DNA of 13,987 bases from Ramicandelaber brevisporus (lineage: Eukaryota; Kickxellomycota; Ramicandelaberales; Ramicandelaberaceae). Made by a program: the position numbers and the translations under genes. The notes beneath the pieces were generated by a model. That model was not told the DNA's origin, did no database searches, and worked only from the letters and a program-made list of their open reading frames with translations. Numbering within the stretch: the first letter of the stretch is position 1; each line of letters starts with the position of its first letter. This document shows positions 1 through 7,881 of this stretch, piece by piece. The DNA lies in contig MU603053.1 of NCBI GenBank assembly GCA_025201865.1, positions 7,663 to 21,649 of the forward strand. Reading direction: 5' to 3'.

Positions 1-53
1 CACTCAGCGCGTGTGCACAACCGCAATCTTCTTCTTCTTCGATGAATGACGCC

Positions 54-103
54 AACAGTAACAATAGCAATAACAATAGCAACAATGGCAACAACAATAG
101 CAG
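54..103. repeat. Degenerate AAC/AAT/AGC trinucleotide tract
   Basis: Units of AAC, AAT and AGC alternate for about 50 bases downstream of the first minus-strand gene. Read on the plus strand they would code Asn/Ser. On the minus strand they fall in the presumed 3' UTR. The 3' end of the first gene is followed by 167 bases to the window edge in which I see only this tract and a short CTT run at 29-40. Confidence 0.7.
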
Positions 104-167
104 TGCGAGAATTTCAAATCAAAATCAAAAACAGAGTCAAAATGACGCAAGTGGCGTCGCATCAAGT

Positions 168-650
168 TTAGAACAACGCAGCAAATGCAGCAACGCCAGC
201 AAATGTGCCAGCGGCAAGGTGCGCGGCAGACACCGAAACACCCGAGGCGCCATTGCCCTTGCCTTTGCTCGAGTTAAGATATGCATCGATCTTCGAGTTG
301 AAGCCAGAGGCAATTGCAGCCGGGTTCGTGGCGGCAACCTTGTTTACCTGGTCAATCTGAGCCACCTCGGTCGCCAGTGCCGAAAGCTTGGCTGGATCGG
401 TCTCGGTCGCAAGAGCGGCAGACAAGGTGCTGAATGGGCTCTCGATAAACTTCTTGGCGATTTCGACGCGGTCGGACGGGAAGTTCTTGAGGAGCTCTGG
501 CTCGATTGCCGAGGCTGCGGCCAGCACAGAGCTAGCGTACGATTTGACGCTATCTGGCTTGGATGGGTCGACGCCGGTTGGCAAGACTTCGTCGGCAGCA
601 GCAACGCATGCAACGGTGGCAAGAACTGTCAGTGTAGCGTAGAACTTCAT
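168..650 (-). CDS. Small secreted GPI-anchored-type protein, paralogue 1
   Basis: This gene codes 160 aa from ATG at 650-648 to TAA at 170-168. Residues 1-19 form a signal peptide with a likely cut after A19 (AAA|DE). The mature part has no cysteine and is Ala/Ser/Lys-rich, probably helical. Residues 126-137 are a small-residue Ser/Gly/Asn/Lys stretch that could hold the GPI attachment site (N133, G134 or S136). The last 23 residues are hydrophobic and end in AALF. This signal-plus-tail architecture is typical of fungal plasma-membrane or cell-wall GPI proteins. It is clearly homologous to the next gene: both share KPDSVKSY, FPSD, SSKG and a C-terminal segment with about 16 of 22 identical residues. 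I recognise no named family, and no enzymatic motif is visible. A structural or surface role is only inference. A long plus-strand open frame runs antisense to it but shows no protein-like features. Confidence 0.85.
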   Translation of the reverse strand: MKFYATLTVLATVACVAAADEVLPTGVDPSKPDSVKSYASSVLAAASAIEPELLKNFPSDRVEIAKKFIESPFSTLSAALATETDPAKLSALATEVAQIDQVNKVAATNPAAIASGFNSKIDAYLNSSKGKGNGASGVSVSAAHLAAGTFAGVAAFAALF

Positions 651-794
651 TTTTTGACGTTTTCTGGTAGCAAAAGAGTAGTTGTTAGTAATTTGGGAGG
701 GGATAAAGGCAAGAGTGCGCGTGGGTGCGTGAGTGAGTGTGTTCAGGTGGAGTCTGTGCGGAATGGAACGCGGAAGGCCAACTTGCGTGGGCTA

Positions 795-802
795 CTTATA
801 TG
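795..802 (-). promoter_or_regulatory. TATA box of secreted paralogue 1
   Basis: On the minus strand this reads CATATAAG, about 145 bp upstream of the ATG at 650. That distance suits a fungal core promoter, and a CCAAT element lies farther upstream. Confidence 0.55.
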
Positions 803-855
803 CATTCTGCTGCAAGAGTGATAGTAACGGCTAATCTATTCTTGGATCTGTTTCA

Positions 856-886
856 AGGGGAAGTCAGGATTATTGGGCGAAAGGGG
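856..886 (-). promoter_or_regulatory. CCAAT box flanked by two AGGGG (STRE-type) motifs
   Basis: On the minus strand CCCAAT lies at 872-876, about 70 bp upstream of the TATA box. Plus-strand AGGGG occurs at 856-860 and 882-886. In yeasts, AGGGG/CCCCT is the stress-response element read by Msn2/4-type zinc fingers, and CCAAT is bound by the HAP/NF-Y complex. Whether these factors act here is inference. These five-base motifs are common by chance, so only the clustering carries weight. Confidence 0.35.
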
Positions 887-1045
887 CACCGATCCATTTG
901 CAACAATTGTCTCATATTTCTTTTTCGGAGTCAGGTTCAATGATGTCAAAAAAAGGCACAAAGGCACAAAGAACGCCGATCGTTTGTGTTAGGGTCAGAA
1001 AAACGAGGGTCTTAAATGGAAGAATACGAGGTACTCTAAAAGAAT

Positions 1046-1567
1046 TTAGAAGAGGACAGCGAAGGCAGCAGCACCACCAATGACACCAGCAGCAAGGCGA
1101 GCAGCAGAGACGGAGACGTCAGACATGGCGGCGTTGCCCTTGCTGGAAGTGGCGGCGGCGTTGAGCGCAGAGGAGGCAGACTTAATACCATTGTCAAAGT
1201 TGGCAAGGGCACTGGAGGCAGCAGCCTTGGGATCGGCAGCAGCCTTCTTGATTTGTGCATCGGCGATAGCAAGTTTGGTAGCAATGTCAGCCAGTTCAGC
1301 AGACGCGGTGGCAGTGGCGACTCGAGCTTCGGCGAGCTTGAGACCTGCCTCAGCAAGTGTTTTCACTTGTTCAACCTTGTCAGATGGGAAGAATGGGGTC
1401 ATCTGAGCCTCGAGAGCTTTAGCATCGCTCAGGACGGAGCTGTAGTAAGACTTGACAGAGTCTGGCTTGGTCTGGTCAACGCTCTGTGGCACGGTTGGAG
1501 TAGCATCCTCGGCGGACACAGCAGTGGCGACGAAGGCGGCGGCGGCGACGATGACAGCGAAACGCAT
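1046..1567 (-). CDS. Small secreted GPI-anchored-type protein, paralogue 2
   Basis: This gene codes 173 aa from ATG at 1567-1565 to TAA at 1048-1046. Residues 1-19 are an Ala/Val-rich signal peptide with a likely cut at VSA|ED. The mature protein contains no cysteine. Residues of about 65-140 are an Ala/Lys/Glu-rich stretch with heptad-like character (AEAGLKLAEARVATATASAE), suggesting one or more long amphipathic helices. SSKGNAAMSD at 141-150 offers attachment sites such as N145 or S149. A hydrophobic tail ending in AVLF follows. It is the tandem duplicate of the gene at 168-650 and lies 395 bp upstream of it on the same strand. It is 13 aa longer, mostly in the helical middle. Its own CCAAT and TATA elements lie upstream and its leader is pyrimidine-rich. 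The function is unknown. A cell-surface protein of a lineage-restricted family is the best reading. Confidence 0.87.
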   Translation of the reverse strand: MRFAVIVAAAAFVATAVSAEDATPTVPQSVDQTKPDSVKSYYSSVLSDAKALEAQMTPFFPSDKVEQVKTLAEAGLKLAEARVATATASAELADIATKLAIADAQIKKAAADPKAAASSALANFDNGIKSASSALNAAATSSKGNAAMSDVSVSAARLAAGVIGGAAAFAVLF

Positions 1568-1703
1568 TGTGATTAGGCAGTAATAAAGTTATGCTGATGG
1601 CAGAGTTTTGATGGCGATAGAGAAGTAGAGAAATAGTGAAGTAGTGAGTATGGATGATGATGGCAATGTAAAGAACAGGACGAATGAAGTTCAAAATGAC
1701 CTG

Positions 1704-1712
1704 CTTTTTATA
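1704..1712 (-). promoter_or_regulatory. TATA box of secreted paralogue 2
   Basis: The minus strand reads TATAAAAAG, about 140 bp upstream of the ATG at 1567, nearly the same spacing as in the downstream paralogue. Confidence 0.65.
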
Positions 1713-1726
1713 AGATGAAGCTCAAT

Positions 1727-1743
1727 CCAATCGCGAGGATTGG
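1727..1743. promoter_or_regulatory. Paired CCAAT boxes as a perfect inverted repeat
   Basis: CCAATC at 1727-1732 and GATTGG at 1738-1743 are exact reverse complements separated by GCGAG. One CCAAT therefore sits on each strand, about 15-30 bp upstream of the TATA box. CCAAT is the NF-Y/HAP recognition core. A further CCCCT motif lies at 1774-1778. The rest of the stretch between this gene and the Pds5 stop codon (1780-2001) shows no gene. It must hold the Pds5 3' UTR, but no AATAAA is visible there on the minus strand. Confidence 0.5.
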
Positions 1744-2001
1744 GGTAGGTTCACCGCAAGAACAACCCTCTTCCCCCTGAATCCTACGGCGTGGGTTTAC
1801 ATATCTTTCGAAGAGGGTTAATATCCAAAGTCATGTCAAAGATCAAGGAGTAGCTTCGGGATCTCACAGTGGATTGCGAGGGTTTGGCTACATTTCGTGA
1901 GAATGATGTGCGTCTCAATCGCTTTCCTTAATAGAAAAGGGAATGCTACTAATGATAATTAGTTTAAAAAGGATAATGTGGGTTTAAAAAAGAAAAAGTA
2001 A

Positions 2002-5000
2002 TTAATCATCGACGTCTTCCTCTTCATCTGAATCAGTGTCGTTGTTTGAATCGGATGTGTGATTGTCAACATAGGATGTGGTTCTGCCTGCAGTTCTTGT
2101 TGATTTGCGGCGCACAACCGCTTCGCCTTCTGCGGCCGATTTCTTGCGCTGCTTCTGAGCCTTTGACGACTTTGACTTTGATCGAACCTTTGATAGCTTG
2201 CCTGCTGTCTTCCTGCTATTATCACCATCCTCGCCATCGTCACCGGCTGCAGCGCTACCTTCACGCTCACCGTCACCATCGCCTTCATTGTCAGAGTCGG
2301 CCTCAACTGATTCTGACCTGTTCGATGCCTGGGCTTTGGCTGCTGCTGTGGCCGCTGCTGCTTCAAGTTTGGCTCTTGCTGCATCTCGTCTCTGTTCAGC
2401 CACTTTTGAAATATCAGATTTGAACATGCCAGAGCCGGATGACTTTGATGCAGCACCAGCGCTTTGGAACGGTGCGGGTGGCTTGCCAACAATCTCATAA
2501 ATGTCACGACGATACTCTTCGGGCACAAAATCGTACATTGCCACACGCTGTTGTTGATGCAGGAGATGCTTTATTGACGATGGAGACGATGGAGGAGCAT
2601 CAGCTGAACTACTGATGCTGCTTGCCTGGGCCACTAGAAGTTGGTGCTGTTGCTCGGGAGTGACAAAGAGAGAACGAGGCAGTTGAAGCTCGCCAGGGTA
2701 GCTCGGCAGTGACCACTGATTGCGCTGTGCCACAGCCTGGATGAGATGACGAGCCAAATCAGTGAGCAAATACAACATCGGAGATCGATCAACAGGTCTA
2801 ACCACTGCACTTCGCATAGTCTTGATGAGAGACACGTGATGGAATATAAGCGATAAATTGTCAGCAGTGCCAATCAAATCTAGATAGAAGAGAATGTACG
2901 AGGCAAATTCATCCAGCTGCTCAGGTGATGGTGTCTGCGATGGCAATATGCTTGGACGCAGAGCTGCTGTAACCCGGCTTGTATCGCCAGCAGATGGCAA
3001 GAAATTGTAAGTGCGAGCCAGCTCATTAAATGGGTGGTAAGCGAGTAGATGGATCAGTCGAGCCAACAAATGATCATAAACCAATTTGGCTGATTCACTG
3101 CCATCCACAACTGGGCTAGCATCGCTTGAAGGGCTGTTGCCAGACGAGTTTGATCGCTTGGCTAGAGATGCAGCATGTCTCTTTACAAACACTCTGACGT
3201 GTTCAACCAAGCCAGGACTGGCAGAATGGCATCTCGCAACCAGGAATACAAGCGGCAATAGAGGCAACGGAAGCATGTTCACGCTCAATTCTCTAACCAG
3301 TCTCACCACAAACCGCTGACTAACTTGAGGCACGGGGTCCAAAACAAGTGCCGATAATTGCATAATATCATGTGCTCTAAACAGTTTATAGTAACGCTGT
3401 TGCTGCATAATTTGCAGCAGCTCCAATCCTGCAGCCAATCTCAATCTAACTCTGTGTGACGGCAATGTATCTGATTTTGGAGCAATTTCACCTCGATGAC
3501 GTACAAGCATCCACAAAAGAGTCAGTGTTTGCTGAACTGTGCGAATTTCGATATGTGTCATTTGAGCCTCACGATCACCTGGAAGACCAACGAGGCGGCT
3601 GGCCAACAATGCAACGCAAGCAATCTTCAACTGACCAAAGTCATCTAGTTCATCATATTCAACCCATGGCTCAGCTGGCTCAGCTGGCTCAGAAGCTGTT
3701 GCAGTGTCCTTTTCAGCATTAGTATCGGCAGCAGGAGCAGGAGCAGCGCTATTCGTTCGCAACACTTCTTGAACAGCAAAGTTGACGGCAGATTCTGCAG
3801 CATGTTCACTGAACACTGATGGCAAATGCAGTGCAATCTGAGCAAGAGCGAGAACATGGCTGGTCACATGCTGAGCTCCAATTGCCAACGAGTCACACAG
3901 ACTACGAGTCAAATCAACACACACCTTCTGCCGAGCTTCCATTTCCTTGTCAGCACCAGGATGCATCGCACAGCTCAATGCTAATATCGCAGTTGCATTC
4001 TTGGACGCAATTGCAGATGGACCGGTTTTGGCGAGCTGAACCAACTGCTTTATAACGGCAGAGTCCAATGGTACTTGGCTTGGGTACGCGCGAATAAACT
4101 GAGCCAGAGCCTCCAACGCGTCCTCAATTTGGCGAGCATTCTCTGGCGACAAATGAAGCAGACTGTGGGCAGTGCCAGCCTTGCCTTTGCCTTTGCGACC
4201 AGCTGCAGAGCCAGAAAGTGCAACTTGAGAGATCATGCGCAGCAGGTCACCAACATGTCCTTGGTACAACGAAGGTGCAATCAAAGCCAAATCGCGAATC
4301 AGTCTACGAGCAATGGCAGACAGTGCAGCAGAATCGGCAGTGGCATTCAGCACACCTTGAGTCTTCTGCTGTTGCTGACTCTGCTGTTGTTGCTGAGACT
4401 CTTCTTTCTCAATGTGCATTGGCTCGACATCATTATTGCTGTCATTAAACGCATTACCATCATCATCACCTTCATTATCATCGTTAATTGCAGATAACTG
4501 ACTCAATTCCTGCAGCTGTTTCTGTGAGTGAGCTGTCGAGTCTGTTGTTGCATCATCTCGCTTCGCCATTGTCACAAGCTCCGCAATCAAACTCTTGTTT
4601 ACTGCCGCATACAATACTCCATAAACAATACTCGATATCACAGGCATATATTCAGGCTCAATCTGCAGCACAGTCGCTAGCAATGCGTTCTGAGACTGCA
4701 GTTGAATAGAGCGAGTGTTGCTTGGATCAACAATCGATCTGAACTGAGTTCGAAGCTCGGCGTGATCACGCTGGCTGATGAGGTGGCTCAGTACAGATAC
4801 AATTGACTGCTCGTCAGCAAATCTAGATGCAATGGCTTGGATGCGCTCCATCAACTTGCGAGCAGCCTTGATTGCATTGGCAGGTAACTTCTGAAGATGA
4901 CTTGGACGATCAATGTACGACTGCAAGTCAGTTGGAAGTGCTGGCTCAGTGGCTGCAGCGGTGCCATTGGTTGGAGACTCGTCAATATCCATGTCATCTT

Positions 5001-7881
5001 CGTCCTTTGATGGCACATCACGGCGCTTGGAAGCACTGGCTGATTTCTTTGATAACTTGAGTGGCTTGGATGCTGCTTGGTCTGTGGCTGATGCTGTAGT
5101 TGTAGCCTCGACAAATGCATCCCAGGCATCAACCATTGCGGCGAGACTGTGGGTTAGACTCATTTGACGCTTCATTAATTGAATGAAAGCTCGATAATGC
5201 TCACTCGATCCAAGAGACTGAACCGCAGCCAATAATCTAGCACTAACTTCACCTCCAATTTCAATGTCAATGTCTTTGTCTTTGTCATTGTCGTCTTCAG
5301 TTCCAAGTTGCTTAAGCTGCTCATTTGATGGAGCAGTTTTCAAAATGTACAATGCAAAAGCAGATTCAACTGAGGCGGTAATGTTCAAGTCATTCAACCC
5401 AATCAAAGAGAGCAACAACCCAGGAATCCATTCTAATTTGCGTAAAGCAGTGTCGTTTCTTGAATTAATATCACCAAATGAGGCATCCCATAGCTTAGCA
5501 ATCGACTCTATAGCTACAACACGAACACTAGGCTTAACATCTCGACATCTCATTCCCAGCTGCTCAATTAACTGCTGTGCAACACTGGCATTAGTCACCG
5601 CTGCAGTACCCAACTGACCAAGTGCAGTGCATGCAGCCACACGAACTCTCTCTTCAACATCAACCAGCTTGCCTAGAATATGATCAACCAGCTCTTTAGA
5701 CAATGAAGCATCGGATGCTATATTTGAATTGGCCAATAAAGACACGGCAGATTTGGTCCAGCGAGCTCTAACGATTGGGCTTTTGTCAGTTTTGCGACGG
5801 ATCCACGCAGCAAATGCAGAAGGGAATCTACTGGCAAAATCGGACGGACCGCGAGTCGACATCATATTGGCCAGCACTTCCATTGACAGTAAACGTAAAT
5901 CGACAGAGTCTAATATTATTTCTTCTTCTAACTGCGGAATTACTCCTCCTGCCACAACTTCTGGGACAACTTTATCTATTTCTATAACCAATTTATGAAC
6001 AATCTTGAGTGAATTGAGCTCCTCAACTGTCAACACTCCAGCCACTGCCGCTTTGCCACATGCAACAATGCTATCTGTAACATATTGGCACACATATCTT
6101 TGCAGCATATCTGATGTACTGTGTGATACCTTAATCGCCAATTGAAATGCAGCTGGTTGTTCCTTTTGTGAAATTTTCAAAAACTTACTCAGCAGCAAGT
6201 CTATGGCTTCTCTGGGCAATCGGGGTGATTCCAGTATAAGAGCTTCCAGCATGTCATGCATACTGCCCAGTATTGATGAGGGTAAACGAGTGTCAACTGT
6301 ACCAAAGAACAGCTTCATGTAATTAACAACCAGTGTATCTGAATTAGGCAGAGTGGCTAACAGTGTCAATATACGATAAGTTCCCAAATTAACCATCAGC
6401 TCAGACAATAGCGATGGATATGAATCTTCACCTGGCATCCACTCTGATTTCTGCACTTTTGCTTTATTAATTCTCTTTTCTGACTTTTGTTCATTGTCTT
6501 CCTCTTGGTTAAATGACTGAGGCTGGATGGATTCCAATAACTTAAACTGCTCCAAAATGAATTTAAATACAATTCTCTGATCAGCTTCCTCATACGGTGG
6601 ATTTGGCGCATAAAACTTAAACATCTCTCCAATTAATACAGCTGTGTACAATTGAATTCCTCGATCTGAATGATTCAAAAGCTCGCTTCTAACCAATTGA
6701 GCGCTATATTTATTCAACGGCTTTATGTCCAGTGTGCCTTGATGGATCTCTTTTAATTCGTGATAAAGCTGTGCCAAACGCAGTCCAAGTGTCTTTGTGG
6801 GAACAATCTTCAATCTATCACTCGCACCAGTTTTGGTAAATAACAGCTCATTAAACTGAAGCTTCACGAGATCTTGTGAATCACCATCACCATCGTCATC
6901 GTCATCATCAATATCCATGGCCGAAGATAGCTGCTGAGTGGATGTGACTGCAGATGCCAAGGAAGTTGCAGTTGATGGTCGATGACGTTTGGAACGAGAA
7001 GATGCAATTGGTGCTGCTGGTGATGATGACGATGATGATTCACTTTCTTCTCCTCCTACTTCTTCCTCTTCTGTTTGTAATGCGCGTTTACTACCCAACA
7101 ATCGAGGCACACCACGAGTCTTCTTGCTACCCGCATTCTTTGTTGTAGCCACAGTATCCTCATCTTCTTCATCAGACGACGATTGCAGCACATCTGGAAC
7201 TCCAAAATCATAATCATCATAAATAACTGAACCGCTGTCATGTTTCAAACCGGATGGTTTGCCTGATGTCTTCGCTGCCTTAGTTGCCTTCGTTGCCTTC
7301 GTTGCTTTTGCTGCCGTTGTTGCTGTTGCTAATTTCGCTTTCGCTTTGCCTTTGCCTTTGCCTTTACCCTTGGCTCGCGATGATCGACCATTGATACCAA
7401 ACTCAGCTCCATCGTCTTCGTCTTCGTCTCCGTCATCCTCATCATTGCCTGACTCTGCTGCATCGTCACTGCCGTCTTTATCATCGGATGACAGTTGTTG
7501 TGCTTTTGACTTTGACTTTGACTTTGACTTTGACTTTGAGTTGGTAGTTGTAGTGGTTGCTGACTTGTTGCTCTTCTGCTGCTGCTTCTGTTGCTGTGAC
7601 GCTGCTGATTTGGCAAACATGTCAGTCAGTGTGGTTTGACCCTTTGCGAGCTTTGGAGCTTGTTTAGATTTCGAACTCGCTGTTGTTGCTGCTGCTGTTG
7701 TTGCTGCTGTTGTTATTGCTGCTGTACGAGTGCGAGTTGATTTCCTTTGCTGCGGAGAGCTCGGTTGCTCGGCAATGCTGTTGTTGTTGCTGTTACTGTT
7801 GTCAGCATCGTGATCAGCAGACTCTTTGACAGCAATGTTCTTGCTATTGCTGCTACGTGTCGTTCGCGTCGAGCGTGTCAT
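2002..7881 (-). CDS. PDS5: Sister chromatid cohesion protein Pds5
   Basis: This uninterrupted frame codes 1959 aa. Pds5 is the HEAT-repeat regulator that binds cohesin with Wapl and Scc3 and controls both maintenance and release of cohesion in the nucleus. The HEAT body runs from about residue 338 to 1805. Family landmarks are KTLGLRLAQLYHELKEIHQG near 363-382, the YAPNPPY variant of the APDAP motif at 424-430, LQRYVCQYVTDSI at 593-605, HEAT helices such as VRVAACTALGQLG at 746-758, and YLDLIGTADNLSLIFH near 1666-1681. The N-terminal ~335 residues are Lys/Ser/Thr/Asp-rich, with a PIP-like motif at 82-89 and SK, KG and KAT repeats. The C-terminal ~150 residues are basic and then acidic, with nuclear-localisation-like KQRKKS. 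Typical fungal Pds5 proteins are roughly 1200-1400 aa, so the excess lies in tails and charged inserts (about 457-487, 935-985, 1120-1180). I chose ATG at 7881-7879. The frame stays open to 7947 but has no ATG there, and the extension would encode an implausible hydrophobic leader. Confidence 0.92.
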   Translation of the reverse strand: MTRSTRTTRSSNSKNIAVKESADHDADNSNSNNNSIAEQPSSPQQRKSTRTRTAAITTAATTAAATTASSKSKQAPKLAKGQTTLTDMFAKSAASQQQKQQQKSNKSATTTTTNSKSKSKSKSKSKAQQLSSDDKDGSDDAAESGNDEDDGDEDEDDGAEFGINGRSSRAKGKGKGKGKAKAKLATATTAAKATKATKATKAAKTSGKPSGLKHDSGSVIYDDYDFGVPDVLQSSSDEEDEDTVATTKNAGSKKTRGVPRLLGSKRALQTEEEEVGGEESESSSSSSPAAPIASSRSKRHRPSTATSLASAVTSTQQLSSAMDIDDDDDDGDGDSQDLVKLQFNELLFTKTGASDRLKIVPTKTLGLRLAQLYHELKEIHQGTLDIKPLNKYSAQLVRSELLNHSDRGIQLYTAVLIGEMFKFYAPNPPYEEADQRIVFKFILEQFKLLESIQPQSFNQEEDNEQKSEKRINKAKVQKSEWMPGEDSYPSLLSELMVNLGTYRILTLLATLPNSDTLVVNYMKLFFGTVDTRLPSSILGSMHDMLEALILESPRLPREAIDLLLSKFLKISQKEQPAAFQLAIKVSHSTSDMLQRYVCQYVTDSIVACGKAAVAGVLTVEELNSLKIVHKLVIEIDKVVPEVVAGGVIPQLEEEIILDSVDLRLLSMEVLANMMSTRGPSDFASRFPSAFAAWIRRKTDKSPIVRARWTKSAVSLLANSNIASDASLSKELVDHILGKLVDVEERVRVAACTALGQLGTAAVTNASVAQQLIEQLGMRCRDVKPSVRVVAIESIAKLWDASFGDINSRNDTALRKLEWIPGLLLSLIGLNDLNITASVESAFALYILKTAPSNEQLKQLGTEDDNDKDKDIDIEIGGEVSARLLAAVQSLGSSEHYRAFIQLMKRQMSLTHSLAAMVDAWDAFVEATTTASATDQAASKPLKLSKKSASASKRRDVPSKDEDDMDIDESPTNGTAAATEPALPTDLQSYIDRPSHLQKLPANAIKAARKLMERIQAIASRFADEQSIVSVLSHLISQRDHAELRTQFRSIVDPSNTRSIQLQSQNALLATVLQIEPEYMPVISSIVYGVLYAAVNKSLIAELVTMAKRDDATTDSTAHSQKQLQELSQLSAINDDNEGDDDGNAFNDSNNDVEPMHIEKEESQQQQQSQQQQKTQGVLNATADSAALSAIARRLIRDLALIAPSLYQGHVGDLLRMISQVALSGSAAGRKGKGKAGTAHSLLHLSPENARQIEDALEALAQFIRAYPSQVPLDSAVIKQLVQLAKTGPSAIASKNATAILALSCAMHPGADKEMEARQKVCVDLTRSLCDSLAIGAQHVTSHVLALAQIALHLPSVFSEHAAESAVNFAVQEVLRTNSAAPAPAADTNAEKDTATASEPAEPAEPWVEYDELDDFGQLKIACVALLASRLVGLPGDREAQMTHIEIRTVQQTLTLLWMLVRHRGEIAPKSDTLPSHRVRLRLAAGLELLQIMQQQRYYKLFRAHDIMQLSALVLDPVPQVSQRFVVRLVRELSVNMLPLPLLPLVFLVARCHSASPGLVEHVRVFVKRHAASLAKRSNSSGNSPSSDASPVVDGSESAKLVYDHLLARLIHLLAYHPFNELARTYNFLPSAGDTSRVTAALRPSILPSQTPSPEQLDEFASYILFYLDLIGTADNLSLIFHHVSLIKTMRSAVVRPVDRSPMLYLLTDLARHLIQAVAQRNQWSLPSYPGELQLPRSLFVTPEQQHQLLVAQASSISSSADAPPSSPSSIKHLLHQQQRVAMYDFVPEEYRRDIYEIVGKPPAPFQSAGAASKSSGSGMFKSDISKVAEQRRDAARAKLEAAAATAAAKAQASNRSESVEADSDNEGDGDGEREGSAAAGDDGEDGDNSRKTAGKLSKVRSKSKSSKAQKQRKKSAAEGEAVVRRKSTRTAGRTTSYVDNHTSDSNNDTDSDEEEDVDD
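7335..7366 (-). repeat. GCCTTT-type repeat coding KG/KA dipeptides in Pds5
   Basis: The plus strand repeats TTTGCC or TTTCGC hexamers, which on the coding strand give alternating Lys-Gly and Lys-Ala. It is a basic linker in the disordered N-terminal region. A second short array, GTTGCCTTC at about 7282-7311, codes the neighbouring KAT repeats. Confidence 0.7.
7505..7540 (-). repeat. TTTGAC hexanucleotide array coding Ser-Lys repeats
   Basis: Nearly six perfect copies of TTTGAC on the plus strand give a Ser-Lys run on the Pds5 strand. A perfect hexamer array of this kind is likely to vary in copy number between strains without shifting the frame. Confidence 0.85.
7615..7638 (-). other. PIP-box / PIP-degron-like motif in Pds5
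   Basis: Residues 82-89 read QTTLTDMF. This fits Q-x-x-[ILM]-x-x-[aromatic]-[aromatic] except for Met at the first aromatic place. The TD dipeptide matches the CRL4-Cdt2 PIP-degron hallmark seen in p21 (QTSMTDFY). The downstream basic residue usual at +4 is absent, with only a Lys at +2. It sits in an otherwise low-complexity region. Confidence 0.4.

Noticed and set aside
143-157. GACGC-5-GCGTC inverted repeat past the first gene
   Set aside because: The stem is only 5 bp, and rho-independent-style hairpins are not meaningful for nuclear genes.
42-821. 259-codon plus-strand frame antisense to the first secreted protein
   Set aside because: It starts in an Asn/Ser repeat, continues as a Gly/Arg/Leu mixture with no domain or signal, and mirrors a minus-strand gene that has a signal peptide, a GPI tail and a clear paralogue.
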